From Salaquimonas sp. (GTDB lineage Bacteria > Pseudomonadota > Alphaproteobacteria > Rhizobiales > Rhizobiaceae), in assembly GCA_022340185.1 (NCBI GenBank), contig JAJDOK010000044.1:19124-83123 (forward strand): a stretch of 64,000 nt of DNA, read 5' to 3'. Position 1 is the stretch's first letter; each line of letters opens with the position of its first letter. Below, piece by piece: positions 34,337 through 43,554 of the stretch. A program made the translations under genes and the position numbers. Below the pieces are notes generated by a model that ran no database searches, was not told the DNA's origin, and worked only from the letters and a program-made list of their open reading frames with translations.

Positions 34337-35101
34337 ATGACCCGACTATCCGTTCCCCTGCGCATCATCGCACTGCTTGCCCTGCTGGCTGGATTGGCGT
34401 TCCTGGCTGTCCGCATACCTTCCGCGAATGCCGAACCGGAATACGTCCTCGCCGTCTCATGGCAGCCGGCCTTCTGCGAGACCAGGCCGAAGGTGCGCGA
34501 ATGCAGGAATCAAGGTGAGGACCGCGCCGACACGCGCCAATTCTCGCTGCATGGTCTCTGGCCGCAATCCCCCAAGGGCAAAGCTGGCCGGGCCTATTGC
34601 GGCGTGAAGATGGCTGACATAAAGCGCGACAAGACGGGACGGTGGCGTGACCTCGATATGAAACGTCTTTCCGGTGATCTGTGGCAGCGGCTAAAAACCG
34701 CCATGCCGGGCACGCAATCGCATCTCGAACGCCACGAATGGATCAAGCACGGCACCTGTGTGGAAGGCGCGACCCCCGAAAGCTATTTCGCCACGAGCCT
34801 CGCTTTGCTCGATGCGCTCAATGCCTCATCGGTGCGCGAGCTCTTCGCCGGCAATATCGGCAAACAGATCTCTGGCGAGGCGATCAGGAACGCCTTCGAC
34901 ACCGCTTTCGGGCCCGGTGCAGGCGGTCGGCTGCGTATAGCCTGCAAGCAGGACGATGGCAGGCGCCTTATTACCGAACTGACCATTGGCTTGTCAGGTG
35001 CGATGGGAGAAAAGCCCGACTTGGCCACGCTGATCGCCGCCGCCCAACCGACCGATCCGGGCTGCCCCGGCGGCATCGTCGATCCGGCCGGCCTGCAGTG
35101 A
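34337..35101 (+). CDS. Secreted ribonuclease T2
   Basis: 254 residues with a signal peptide (L-R-I-I-A-L-L-A-L-L-A-G-L, cut after S-A-N-A). The catalytic segments are CAS I F-S-L-H-G-L-W-P-Q (~75) and CAS II H-E-W-I-K-H-G-T-C (~135), with both catalytic His, the Glu and Lys in place. Paired Cys around them indicate an exported, disulfide-bonded enzyme. It degrades RNA in the periplasm or outside, probably for phosphate or nucleoside recovery. The ATG at 34337 begins the signal peptide; its ribosome site is weak. Confidence 0.9.
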   Translation: MTRLSVPLRIIALLALLAGLAFLAVRIPSANAEPEYVLAVSWQPAFCETRPKVRECRNQGEDRADTRQFSLHGLWPQSPKGKAGRAYCGVKMADIKRDKTGRWRDLDMKRLSGDLWQRLKTAMPGTQSHLERHEWIKHGTCVEGATPESYFATSLALLDALNASSVRELFAGNIGKQISGEAIRNAFDTAFGPGAGGRLRIACKQDDGRRLITELTIGLSGAMGEKPDLATLIAAAQPTDPGCPGGIVDPAGLQ

Positions 35102-35205
35102 TGCGTTCCCATGCGATCAGCTCGGCGGCTTGAAAAGCCCGCATTCGGCCCATACCTTGCGCGCGAGCGGCGCTTGACCGCCAAAATAAGCCCTCGGGAG
35201 CGCGC

Positions 35206-35505
35206 ATGTCCGAACCTTTCCAGCCCGGCAATGCCGGATATGGCCGTCTGACCCGCTTTCTTGGCGACACGCCGGGCCGTACCATCGTCAAGCTGGCGGT
35301 GCTCTCCCTCATCGTCGGCATCATCATGAGTGCGCTCAATTTCACACCGATCGAGTTGTGGTACGCGCTGCGCGACTTCTTCCGCTGGCTCTACGATCTG
35401 GGCTACGAGGCGTTCGCGCGCATCGGTATCTACTTCGTCTGGGGCGCGATGGTCGTCGTGCCGATCTTCCTGCTGATGCGCATTCTCAATCTGGGCAGGC
35501 GCTGA
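35206..35505 (+). CDS. DUF6460 domain membrane protein
   Basis: 99 residues with two membrane segments (I-V-K-L-A-V-L-S-L-I-V-G-I-I-M and A-M-V-V-V-P-I-F-L-L-M-R-I-L) flanking a conserved aromatic stretch, W-Y-A-L-R-D-F-F-R-W-L-Y. A small conserved rhizobial protein of unknown function. Ends convergent with the deacetylase gene. Confidence 0.78.
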   Translation: MSEPFQPGNAGYGRLTRFLGDTPGRTIVKLAVLSLIVGIIMSALNFTPIELWYALRDFFRWLYDLGYEAFARIGIYFVWGAMVVVPIFLLMRILNLGRR

Positions 35506-35508
35506 AAT

Positions 35509-36414
35509 CTAGTCCGCGAACTCGGCTGCCACGCGGTGCAGGATGGTGTGGCGGCGCGCCACTTCCTCGACATCGGCTGAATAGCCGCCGCCCATCACGC
35601 CGGCGATCGGAATGCCCCGATCGCGAAAGAAGCCGATCACCTGCTTGTCGCGCTCGGCGAGGCCTTCGTCACTCAGCGCCAGCCGGCCCAGCCGGTCGTC
35701 GCGATGTGGATCGACGCCTCCATTGTAGAAGACGATGTCCGGCGTGATCAGTTGCATTGAACGCGCCAGCGTATCCTTCAGCGCCTCCAGATAGGTCTCG
35801 TCGTCGGTTGCGTCCGGCAGGCCGACATCGAGATCGGATTGCTCTTTGCGCGCGGGATAGTTCTTCTCGGCATGGATCGAGACGGTTGCTACGCGCTTTT
35901 CGTTACGGAAGATATCGGCCGTGCCGTCGCCCTGGTGGACGTCGCAGTCGAAAACGAGCGCGGTTTCGATCGTACCTTCCGCGAGCAGCAGGCTGGCGGC
36001 GATGCCGACATCATTGAAAACGCAAAAGCCCGCCCCGTGTGTCCGTTTGGCATGGTGGCCGCCGCCCGCGGTTGAAGCCGCGATGCCATGGTCAAGCGCC
36101 AGCCTGGCGGCGAGCACCGTGCCCGCGCCGGCATGGCGCGCACGGCTCGCCATGGTTTCGTCGATGGCGAACCCGATCTGCCGGCTGATCGCGTCGGGTA
36201 CATTGGCCGACAGCACCTGATCGACATAGCGCCGGTCATGGGCGAGCGCGATCCAGTCGGGGCTCGCCGGACCGGGCGTATGAAAGCCGCCTTCAGCCAC
36301 GATTCCGTCCATAACCAGCATCTCGGCGATCGCGCCGGATTTGGGCATCGGAAAGCGGTAGCCTTCAGGAAAATTCGCTTGAAAAACCGGATTGTGTACG
36401 ACAGCTAGGGACAT
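35509..36414 (-). CDS. Histone deacetylase family protein (acetylpolyamine amidohydrolase-like)
   Basis: 301-residue zinc amidohydrolase of the arginase-deacetylase fold. Key sites: G-G-G-H-H-A (two catalytic His), D-C-D-V-H-Q-G-D-G-T (zinc Asp/His), G-G-V-D-P-H-R-D-D-R-L-G (zinc Asp) and G-G-G-Y-S. Bacterial members usually deacetylate acetylpolyamines, acetoin-related compounds or small acetylated metabolites. The start at 36414 gives the family N-terminus (M-S-L-A-V-V-H-N-P). It is divergent from the MATE gene. Confidence 0.87.
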   Translation of the reverse strand: MSLAVVHNPVFQANFPEGYRFPMPKSGAIAEMLVMDGIVAEGGFHTPGPASPDWIALAHDRRYVDQVLSANVPDAISRQIGFAIDETMASRARHAGAGTVLAARLALDHGIAASTAGGGHHAKRTHGAGFCVFNDVGIAASLLLAEGTIETALVFDCDVHQGDGTADIFRNEKRVATVSIHAEKNYPARKEQSDLDVGLPDATDDETYLEALKDTLARSMQLITPDIVFYNGGVDPHRDDRLGRLALSDEGLAERDKQVIGFFRDRGIPIAGVMGGGYSADVEEVARRHTILHRVAAEFAD

Positions 36415-36487
36415 CGATTTCTTATAGCGGGGCATGGCTCACGGCGGAATGCCGGTCATTCGGCCGCTTGTGGATTCTGGAGCGAAA

Positions 36488-37876
36488 ATGGAGTCTCTCG
36501 CGCCCGGTGTGCAAAATGCCGGGCAGCCAAGCGATCCGCAAAAGGGGCAAATTGTGCGGCCCTTCGAGATCACCTTGCGCATGGTTGCTGCACTCGCCGT
36601 GCCGATGACGCTTGCCTACATGACCACGCCGCTCTTGGGCGTCGTCGATACCGCCGTGGTCGGCCGTCTTGGCGACCCGGCACTGATCGGCGGTCTCGCC
36701 GTCGGTGCGGTACTGGTCGATCTTCTCTTCACCACCTTCAATTTCCAGCGCTCCGGCACCACCGGCCTCACCGCCCAGGCCGTCGGCGCGCATGATGAAA
36801 AGGAAACCCAGGCGATCCTGATGCGCGCGCTGCTGCTGGCCGCGGTCGCCGGCGTAGCCATGATCGTGCTGAGCTGGCCGATCCTGAAGATCGGGCTGTG
36901 GTTCATGGCGCCGGGTGCCGGCGTGGCGGAAGCCACGGCCGACTATTTCCAGATTCGCATGCTGTCGGCGCCTTTCGCGCTTGCCAATTATGCGATCCTC
37001 GGCTGGCTGATCGGCCTTGGCCGCACAGGTCTGGGTCTGGCCATCCAGACGCTGCTGAACGGCACCAACATCCTGCTGTCGATCTTGCTCGGCCTGTGGC
37101 TCGGCTACGGTATTGCCGGCGTTGCCTGGGCAACCGTCATCGCCGAAGCGCTTGCTACCGTTGTGGGGTTGGTACTGTGCCGCGCGCTGATGGACCCGCA
37201 AACGCGGCCGTCGCGTGCGCGCATTGTCGAACGTGCGGCCTGGAAGCGGCTGGTCAATCTCAATGGCGACATTATGGTGCGTTCCTTCACCCTGTTGTTC
37301 GCCTTTGCCTTCTTCACCGCGCAGGGCGCCCGCTTCGGCGAGATCACGCTGGCCGCCAATGCGATCCTGATGCACTTCTTCATCGTCGGCGGCTATTTTC
37401 TCGACGGCATGGCGACCGCGGCAGAACAGATCGTCGGCCGTGCGCTCGGTGCGCATTATCGTGCCGCTTTCCTGCGCGGCCTGAAACTGACGCTTGTAAT
37501 CAGTGTGGCGCTCGCGGTGATGCTGACGGCTTTTTACTTCGTCTTCGGCAACGCTCTGATTGCCCTGTTGACCACGGTCGAATCGGTGCGCGCCGAAGCT
37601 GCGCTCTATCTGGTCTTCGCCGCACTGACGCCGCTGACTGGCGTCCTCGCCTTCCAGATGGACGGTGTCTATATCGGCGCCACCTGGTCGCGCGAGATGA
37701 GCCTGATGATGCTGGTCTCGGCCGCCGCCTATCTGGCAAGCTGGTGGTTGATGGCCGAGCCGCTCGCCAATACCGGCCTGTGGCTAGCCCTGCATGTCTT
37801 CCTGCTGACGAGGGGCATCACGCTGAGCGCGATGCTCGCCCCGAAGCTGCGCTCGGCTTTTCCGCAGGTGCGCTAG
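36488..37876 (+). CDS. MATE family efflux transporter (DinF subfamily)
   Basis: 462 residues with twelve predicted membrane helices in two homologous halves. DinF-type N-terminal signatures P-M-T-L-A-Y-M-T-T-P-L-L-G-V-V-D-T-A-V-V and L-F-T-T-F-N-F-Q-R-S-G-T-T-G-L-T-A-Q are present. Predicted Na+- or H+-driven exporter of cationic drugs or metabolites. The ATG at 36488 has TGGAG five bases upstream; an upstream ATG at 36434 would overlap the divergent gene's leader. Confidence 0.87.
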   Translation: MESLAPGVQNAGQPSDPQKGQIVRPFEITLRMVAALAVPMTLAYMTTPLLGVVDTAVVGRLGDPALIGGLAVGAVLVDLLFTTFNFQRSGTTGLTAQAVGAHDEKETQAILMRALLLAAVAGVAMIVLSWPILKIGLWFMAPGAGVAEATADYFQIRMLSAPFALANYAILGWLIGLGRTGLGLAIQTLLNGTNILLSILLGLWLGYGIAGVAWATVIAEALATVVGLVLCRALMDPQTRPSRARIVERAAWKRLVNLNGDIMVRSFTLLFAFAFFTAQGARFGEITLAANAILMHFFIVGGYFLDGMATAAEQIVGRALGAHYRAAFLRGLKLTLVISVALAVMLTAFYFVFGNALIALLTTVESVRAEAALYLVFAALTPLTGVLAFQMDGVYIGATWSREMSLMMLVSAAAYLASWWLMAEPLANTGLWLALHVFLLTRGITLSAMLAPKLRSAFPQVR

Positions 37877-38314
37877 GCTCTGGACCATTGAGTCCAACGC
37901 CAGTGAGAGTGTGTCCTGGATGCAACTGGAAGAAACGGCCCGTAGCGAATCTCAGTCCACCGCCGGCCAAACGGTCATTTCTAACCCGCAGCCTGCATTC
38001 GTTGCACTGCAACCGCAGCTCATGATGGATTGATTGCGGCCCTCGCAACGGTGTGAAGCGATCGCTGCTTTATTCGTTTCTGGAATATTTCCGGTACTTA
38101 CATAGACATTATCGACTGGGAAAATCGGATTGCGCCATTGATATCGATGAACGACCGCTCCATTCTGGATTCATAACGTAATTCCAACTGTGCCGAATAT
38201 GCGGCCCATGATTGTCGGCAAGGGCAGTGAGCTGCGAATGGAGCTTGGGTTTGGTGATACCAGGGCGAGGTGGCACAGTAAGAATTGTTCACATGATTGA
38301 ATGGGAGAGGTTCG
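37877..38314. other. 438-bp non-coding, lower-GC region upstream of the sulfatase
   Basis: No credible reading frame. It contains an inverted repeat TGCCGA-N18-TCGGCA (38191-38220), a possible operator about 100 bases before the sulfatase start, and a short GTTGCA-c-TGCAAC dyad near 38000-38016. The first half reads like eroded sequence rather than a promoter. Confidence 0.4.
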
Positions 38315-40738
38315 ATGCAATGGATACGAACGATTATTCTGGCTCTGAGCATGGGCGTGGCGATGCCTGCGATGGCGCAAGAGGTTCTGCCGTTCCCGCC
38401 CAATCCGTCGGGCAGCACGGCCGGGCTGACCATGCAGGATTCGACCTATAACCCGCTTCCATCGGTGAGCCATCTTCCGAAGGATGCGCCGAATATTCTG
38501 ATCGTGATCATCGACGATGTCGGCCCCGGCCAGACCGATACCTATGGCGGCGAGATCCACACGCCAACGCTGAGCAAAATCGCCAAGGAGGGTATTTCCT
38601 TTAGTCGGTTTCATACGACAGCGATGTGTTCGCCGACCCGCGCAGCGCTGTTGACCGGACGTAACCACCATCGCGTGGCCAACGGCCAAATCACCGAGTT
38701 GGCAAACGACTGGGACGGTTATCGTGGCACCATCCCAAAAAGCAGCGCGACGGTGGCCGAGGTGCTCAAGGACTACGGCTACAGCACCGCGGCGTGGGGA
38801 AAATGGCATAACACGCCCGCGGAGGACACCACCGCTGCCGGCCCCTTTGACTATTGGCCGACTGGCTACGGCTTCCAGTATTTCTATGGCTTTCTCGCAG
38901 GTGAAGCATCGCAGTACGAGCCGATGCTTGTGCGCAACACCGCCTATGTGGAGCATCCCCGCACCTCCGGTGGACACAACTATTACCATCTGAGCGAGGA
39001 TCTTGCCGATGATGCCATCCATTGGCTTGACGAACACAAGGCACTCGCTCCCGACAAGCCGTTCCTGATGTATTGGGCGAGTGGCGCTTCTCACGGTCCG
39101 CATCAGGTGCCGAGTGAATGGGCCGACAAGTACAAGGGCAAGTTCGACGACGGTTGGGACAAGTATCGTGAGCGCGTATACGAACGCGCCAGACAGATGG
39201 GCTGGATTCCGCAGGACGCCAAGCTCACCCCCAGGCCGGCCACTCTGCCCAGCTGGGACTCGATCCCCGACGACGAGAAGCCTTTCCAGCGGCGGCTGAT
39301 GGAGGTGTTCGCCGGTTTCACCGAGCATGTCGATGTTCAGGTCGGCCGCATTGTCGAGGAGATCGACCGGCTGGGCTACGGCGACAACACACTGGTCTTC
39401 TACATTTGGGGTGACAACGGCGCCTCGGCCGAGGGCCAGAACGGCACGATTAGCGAACTGCTGGCCCAGAACGGCATTCCGAGCACAACGGAACAGCAGA
39501 TCAAGGCGCTCGATTCACTCGGCGGCCTCGATGTGCTCGGTTCGCCCAAGACGGACAACATGTACCACGCCGGCTGGGCCTGGGCTGGCAGCTCGCCCTA
39601 TCAAGGCACCAAGCTGCTGGCCTCGTACTTTGGTGGTACGCGCAATCCACTGGCAGTCCGCTGGCCGGCGAAGATCAAGCCAAACGAAAAGCCGCGCTCC
39701 CAGTTCCTGCATGTCAATGATGTGGTGCCCACCATCTATGACGTCGTGGGCATCACACCGCCGCGCGTGGTCAACGGGGTGCCGCAAGATCGCTTCGATG
39801 GCGTCAGCTTCGCCAACACCTTCGACGATGCGGGTGCCAAAGTGCCAAAGCCGACGCAGTATTTCGATATCATGGGCAGTCGTGGCATCTATCACGACGG
39901 CTGGATGGCCTCCGCGGAAGGCCCACGCCTTCCCTGGGTTGCCGGCCTGCCAGAGGGCATTCAAAGTTGGACGCCGGATCAGGATAAGTGGCAACTATAC
40001 GATCTGAGCAAGGACTGGTCGCAAGCTGACGATCTGGCCAGCCAGATGCCGGACAAGCTTGCCGACCTGAAGGACCTGTTTTTGATCGAGCTCACCAGGA
40101 ACAAGGGTTTGCCGGTCGGTGGCGGCCTGTGGGTTCCCGTCCTTCATCCTGATTTGCGCCTGGCACCGCCCTACACGTCGTGGACCTTCCCCGGCGCTAT
40201 CACGCGCATGCCCGAATCTGCCGCCCCGGCCCTCGGCAACAAGGATAACGTCGTCAGCATCGACGCGGACGTGCCGGCTGAGGCCAACGGGGTGATCTAC
40301 GCGCTCGGCGGCTTCTCCGGCGGCCTTGCCCTCTACGTGAAGGAGGGCGTGCTTTCCTATGAGTACAACCTGTTTGAGATCATGCGCACCCATATCCGTG
40401 CCAAGGACAAGCTGCCTGGCGGCAAGGTGAAGATCGAGGTCGTCACCACCTACGTCGAACCGAAGCCGGCCGGCCCCCTCAAGGTTGTGCTGAAAGTCAA
40501 CGGTGCCGAGGTCGCCTCCGGCGTTGTGCCGGTGAGTGCACCCTTGCTGTTCACGGCCAACGATGCCCTCGATTTCGGCATCGATCTGGGTTCACCGGTA
40601 GGTATCGAGTACTATGACCAGGCTCCGTTCAAGTTCAACGGCAAGATCGAGGAGGCGCGCATCGACTATCTCGGCTCCCCCGCCCAGATCCAGAATGAGA
40701 AGCGGCAAACGGACGGACCTATCCCGGTGGCTGACTGA
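38315..40738 (+). CDS. Secreted arylsulfatase
   Basis: 807 residues with a signal peptide (I-I-L-A-L-S-M-G-V-A-M-P-A-M-A-Q). The formylglycine site is M-C-S-P-T-R-A-A-L-L-T-G-R (~105), metal ligands lie in I-D-D-V-G-P-G (~67) and G-D-N-G-A (~368), and G-K-W-H follows the active site. The C-terminal ~170 residues form a beta-rich extension (F-K-F-N-G-K-I-E-E-A-R-I-D) seen in large bacterial arylsulfatases. It hydrolyses sulfate esters in the periplasm after Cys-to-formylglycine conversion; no maturase gene is nearby. GGGAGAGG precedes the ATG at 38315. Confidence 0.9.
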   Translation: MQWIRTIILALSMGVAMPAMAQEVLPFPPNPSGSTAGLTMQDSTYNPLPSVSHLPKDAPNILIVIIDDVGPGQTDTYGGEIHTPTLSKIAKEGISFSRFHTTAMCSPTRAALLTGRNHHRVANGQITELANDWDGYRGTIPKSSATVAEVLKDYGYSTAAWGKWHNTPAEDTTAAGPFDYWPTGYGFQYFYGFLAGEASQYEPMLVRNTAYVEHPRTSGGHNYYHLSEDLADDAIHWLDEHKALAPDKPFLMYWASGASHGPHQVPSEWADKYKGKFDDGWDKYRERVYERARQMGWIPQDAKLTPRPATLPSWDSIPDDEKPFQRRLMEVFAGFTEHVDVQVGRIVEEIDRLGYGDNTLVFYIWGDNGASAEGQNGTISELLAQNGIPSTTEQQIKALDSLGGLDVLGSPKTDNMYHAGWAWAGSSPYQGTKLLASYFGGTRNPLAVRWPAKIKPNEKPRSQFLHVNDVVPTIYDVVGITPPRVVNGVPQDRFDGVSFANTFDDAGAKVPKPTQYFDIMGSRGIYHDGWMASAEGPRLPWVAGLPEGIQSWTPDQDKWQLYDLSKDWSQADDLASQMPDKLADLKDLFLIELTRNKGLPVGGGLWVPVLHPDLRLAPPYTSWTFPGAITRMPESAAPALGNKDNVVSIDADVPAEANGVIYALGGFSGGLALYVKEGVLSYEYNLFEIMRTHIRAKDKLPGGKVKIEVVTTYVEPKPAGPLKVVLKVNGAEVASGVVPVSAPLLFTANDALDFGIDLGSPVGIEYYDQAPFKFNGKIEEARIDYLGSPAQIQNEKRQTDGPIPVAD

Positions 40739-40982
40739 CCCTTTTCCAACACGGTGGACCCAAGGCAGCAGGCTCGACCGGGTAGTCGTTATCCCGCGCC
40801 AAGACCAATTTGGGTCGGGTAATTGGAACGGTCATGCAAAGACGGCGCGAGACGGCTGCTCTTGGCCGATCATTTATCTTGTTGCACCGAACGTTCGCTT
40901 CCCGCTCTGTGCCGCCGTTCGCACATTTGAGAAGTCGAACCATATTGTCCGGTTCGCCAGGCTGTGGTGAGGTGATCTCGAC

Positions 40983-41546
40983 ATGTCACGCTCGCTTGTT
41001 CCGGTCCTGCTGGTCGTTTGCGCATTCGTAGTTGTTCCGCCCCTGGTGCAGAGGCTGCTGCGGGCTGAATTGCCCGTGCCGGAATTGGCGGTTTACGAAT
41101 CCCGCTATCCGTTGAACGACTTTGCATTCTCCGACGATTCCGGGCGAAGTCTGAAATTGGCGGATTTCCGCGGCACTTTTGTCCTTTTGAACGTCTGGGC
41201 ATCGTGGTGCCAGCCCTGCAGGGAAGAAATGACCTCGCTCGATCATCTGGCTCAAAGCGCTGCAATCCATGGTTTCAAGATTGTGCCCATATCAATCGAC
41301 GTGGCCGGTGTGCCAACCGTTCAGTATTTCTACAAGAGGTTCGGCCTGGACAATCTTCCGATTTACGTCGACCCATCGAAGGGGGTCATGGATGCATTCG
41401 GTGTAATAGGTATACCGACAACCATTCTGGTTGACCCCGATGGCCGGGAAATAGCGCGCATGAGCGGCGGCGCCCGATGGGACGCGCCTGAAAGCATCGC
41501 ACATATCGCGGAAATCATTGGCCGACATTCCGATACCCGGCCGTGA
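40983..41546 (+). CDS. TlpA-like thiol:disulfide oxidoreductase
   Basis: 187 residues. An N-terminal signal anchor (L-V-P-V-L-L-V-V-C-A-F-V-V-V) is followed by an AhpC/TSA-type thioredoxin domain with W-A-S-W-C-Q-P-C-R (~76-79) and the cis-Pro loop G-I-P-T-T. It is predicted to reduce periplasmic disulfides while anchored to the inner membrane. It lies 244 bases after the sulfatase in the same direction; whether the two work together is unknown. Confidence 0.87.
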   Translation: MSRSLVPVLLVVCAFVVVPPLVQRLLRAELPVPELAVYESRYPLNDFAFSDDSGRSLKLADFRGTFVLLNVWASWCQPCREEMTSLDHLAQSAAIHGFKIVPISIDVAGVPTVQYFYKRFGLDNLPIYVDPSKGVMDAFGVIGIPTTILVDPDGREIARMSGGARWDAPESIAHIAEIIGRHSDTRP

Positions 41547-41555
41547 CGCCGGAAA

Positions 41556-41900
41556 TCAAACGATCTCCAGTACGGCTTCTGGCGGTCGGCCGATGATCGC
41601 CCTGTCTTCGGTGATAACCACCGGACGCTCGATCAGGACGGGATCGTGAATCATCGCTTCGATGATGTCTGCCTCGTCGGTCTTTTTCGACAGGCCCCGT
41701 TCCTTGTAGGCAGCCTCGCCGCGCCGCAGCAAGTCGTGCGCTGTTATGCCGAGCAGGCCGAGCACGCGCTTGATTTCCGCGCGCGACGGCGGGTTTTTCA
41801 GATATTCGATGACCCTCGGCTCGACACCGCGGTTGCGCAGCAATTCAAGCGTCTGGCGCGATTTCGAGCATCTGGGATTGTGCCATATCGTGATGTCCAT
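41556..41900 (-). CDS. arsC: Arsenate reductase (glutaredoxin-type ArsC family)
   Basis: 114 residues. The catalytic Cys lies in H-N-P-R-C-S-K-S-R, and R-P-V-V-I (oxyanion Arg) and G-R-P-P-E near the C-terminus complete the ArsC pattern. It would reduce arsenate to arsenite with glutathione. No other ars gene is adjacent, so a general redox role (YffB-like) is possible. Confidence 0.85.
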   Translation of the reverse strand: MDITIWHNPRCSKSRQTLELLRNRGVEPRVIEYLKNPPSRAEIKRVLGLLGITAHDLLRRGEAAYKERGLSKKTDEADIIEAMIHDPVLIERPVVITEDRAIIGRPPEAVLEIV

Positions 41901-41950
41901 CGGATTTCCCCGCTGTTCGATTGCCGGCCGGGCCGGTCATGTTTCGCAAT

Positions 41951-43048
41951 TCAGGCTTCACCTGGCAGTTTCTTCTGCGCCCATTCGCGCTTCTTGCGGC
42001 CGGTCAGTTCGCCGATCGCCGACAGTCCGGACCGGTCGAGCACCTCGACCAATTCGCGATTGATCCGCGCGGCGATACCCGGCCCGGCGAAGATCATCGC
42101 CGTATAGAGCTGGACCGCATTGGCGCCGGCCTCCAGCTTGGCAACAGCCGTCGCCGCGTCTTCGACCCCGCCGACACCGATGATCGGCAGACCGGGCAAG
42201 CGTTCGCGCATGCGTGCCAGCACGATGGTGGAGCGTTCGAACAATGGCCGGCCGGACAGCCCTCCGGTTTCGCCGGTGTGGGAACCTGCACCCAGGCCCG
42301 CGCGCGAAACCGTGGTGTTGGAAACGATCAGCCCGTCCAGCGCGGCGTCTCGAATTGCGCCGGAGATTTCGTCCATCTGGGTGTTGTCGAGATCGGGGGC
42401 GATCTTCAGGAACACCGGTCGCCGCACGCCCGACCGGCTGGCAAGCTGCTCGCGTTTTTCCAGCAACCGGCCCAGCAACGCGGCGAGCGCATCACCCGCC
42501 TGCAGGTTCCTCAGCCCCGGCGTGTTCGGCGAGGAGATATTGGCGGTGAAATAATCCGCTGCCTCGTAAAAGGTTTCGAGTCCCGTCACATAATCGGCGG
42601 TGAAATCCGCCGAATCCTTGTTGGCACCGATATTGACCCCGACAATTCCCTGTCTCGCCTGCCGTTCATTGAGCCGCGCAAGCGCCGCGGCGTGACCCTC
42701 ATTGTTGAAGCCGAGTCGGTTGATGACGCCATGTTGCGATGCCAGCCGGAAGATGCGTGGCTTCGGATTGCCGCTTTGAGGCCGCGGGGTGACCGTGCCG
42801 ATTTCCGCAAAGCCGAAACCCCTGGCCAGCATGGCGTCGGGCACTTCGGCATTCTTATCGTAGCCAGCAGCGAGACCGACCGGATTGGGAAAGTCGATGC
42901 CGGCGATTGAAACCTTCAGCCGGGGGTCATCGACGCCCGGGCAGGGAGGTACGATGCCGGCTTTCAGCGCCACGATGGAAAGACTGTGCGCCGTCTCCGG
43001 ATCGAGCGCGAACAGCACCGGTTGCAACAAGGTGGCGAACAGGCTCAC
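41951..43048 (-). CDS. pyrD: Dihydroorotate dehydrogenase (quinone), class 2
   Basis: 365-residue membrane-associated FMN enzyme of pyrimidine synthesis that oxidises dihydroorotate to orotate with ubiquinone. Class 2 features: the N-terminal helix (L-F-A-T-L-L-Q-P-V-L-F-A-L-D-P-E-T-A-H), N-P-V-G-L-A-A-G-Y-D-K, the catalytic Ser in S-S-P-N-T-P-G-L, K-I-A-P-D-L, and G-V-G-G-V. The GTG start at 43048 overlaps the DUF952 stop by four bases. Confidence 0.93.
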   Translation of the reverse strand: MSLFATLLQPVLFALDPETAHSLSIVALKAGIVPPCPGVDDPRLKVSIAGIDFPNPVGLAAGYDKNAEVPDAMLARGFGFAEIGTVTPRPQSGNPKPRIFRLASQHGVINRLGFNNEGHAAALARLNERQARQGIVGVNIGANKDSADFTADYVTGLETFYEAADYFTANISSPNTPGLRNLQAGDALAALLGRLLEKREQLASRSGVRRPVFLKIAPDLDNTQMDEISGAIRDAALDGLIVSNTTVSRAGLGAGSHTGETGGLSGRPLFERSTIVLARMRERLPGLPIIGVGGVEDAATAVAKLEAGANAVQLYTAMIFAGPGIAARINRELVEVLDRSGLSAIGELTGRKKREWAQKKLPGEA

Positions 43049-43395
43049 GCGCCGATCTCCGGCGGAAAGACATGATGCCCGTCTTCGCCGAGCGGCAGCG
43101 GCCAGCTTCGCGTCACCGCGGTTAGATCGAGTCGGGCATATAGATGCGGAAACAGCGCGCCACCGCGCGATGCCTCGTATTTCAGCGCTTCGCCAAGCGC
43201 CTGTGCCTCGATTTCCACGAGCACCAGATCACCTTGTCCGCCAAAATGCCTGGCCGCCGTCTCGCGCACCTGGCCGGCGGTCGAAAAATGGATGAAGCCG
43301 TCCTTGAGGTCGACCGGCGCGCCGTCGAATCGGCCTGCCTGCTCGGCGGCTTGCCATTCATCCCTGGTCGCGATCTTGTAGATGAACCTGTTCAT
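43045..43395 (-). CDS. DUF952 domain protein
   Basis: 116 residues starting M-N-R-F-I-Y-K-I-A-T, with the family motifs D-G-F-I-H-F-S-T-A-x-Q and H-L-Y-A-R-L-D. The fold resembles a small ADP-ribosyl-binding/glutathione-transferase-like fold, with no assigned function. It overlaps the start of pyrD by four bases, an arrangement conserved in rhizobia. Confidence 0.82.
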   Translation of the reverse strand: MNRFIYKIATRDEWQAAEQAGRFDGAPVDLKDGFIHFSTAGQVRETAARHFGGQGDLVLVEIEAQALGEALKYEASRGGALFPHLYARLDLTAVTRSWPLPLGEDGHHVFPPEIGA

Positions 43396-43554
43396 TGACC
43401 GGCCGGCGTGGTTCAATTGCATGCGGGGCGTATGCCGCGCGGGGCCGGCTTGGCACGATCCGGCCGGCCATACAAGTGCCAAACGGATCCTGTCGAGCGG
43501 ACCTGTGGAAGGCTGCCCGATCCTTGAATTTGGTCGATTGAGATGGAGACCGAT

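Noticed and set aside
36422..37456. A 344-codon open frame antisense to the MATE transporter gene
   Set aside because: Charged low-complexity sequence opposite a clear membrane transporter.
41556..41900. Arsenic-resistance island
   Set aside because: A single arsC-family gene beside pyrD, with no arsR, arsB or acr3; the phosphatase at 60504 is also isolated.
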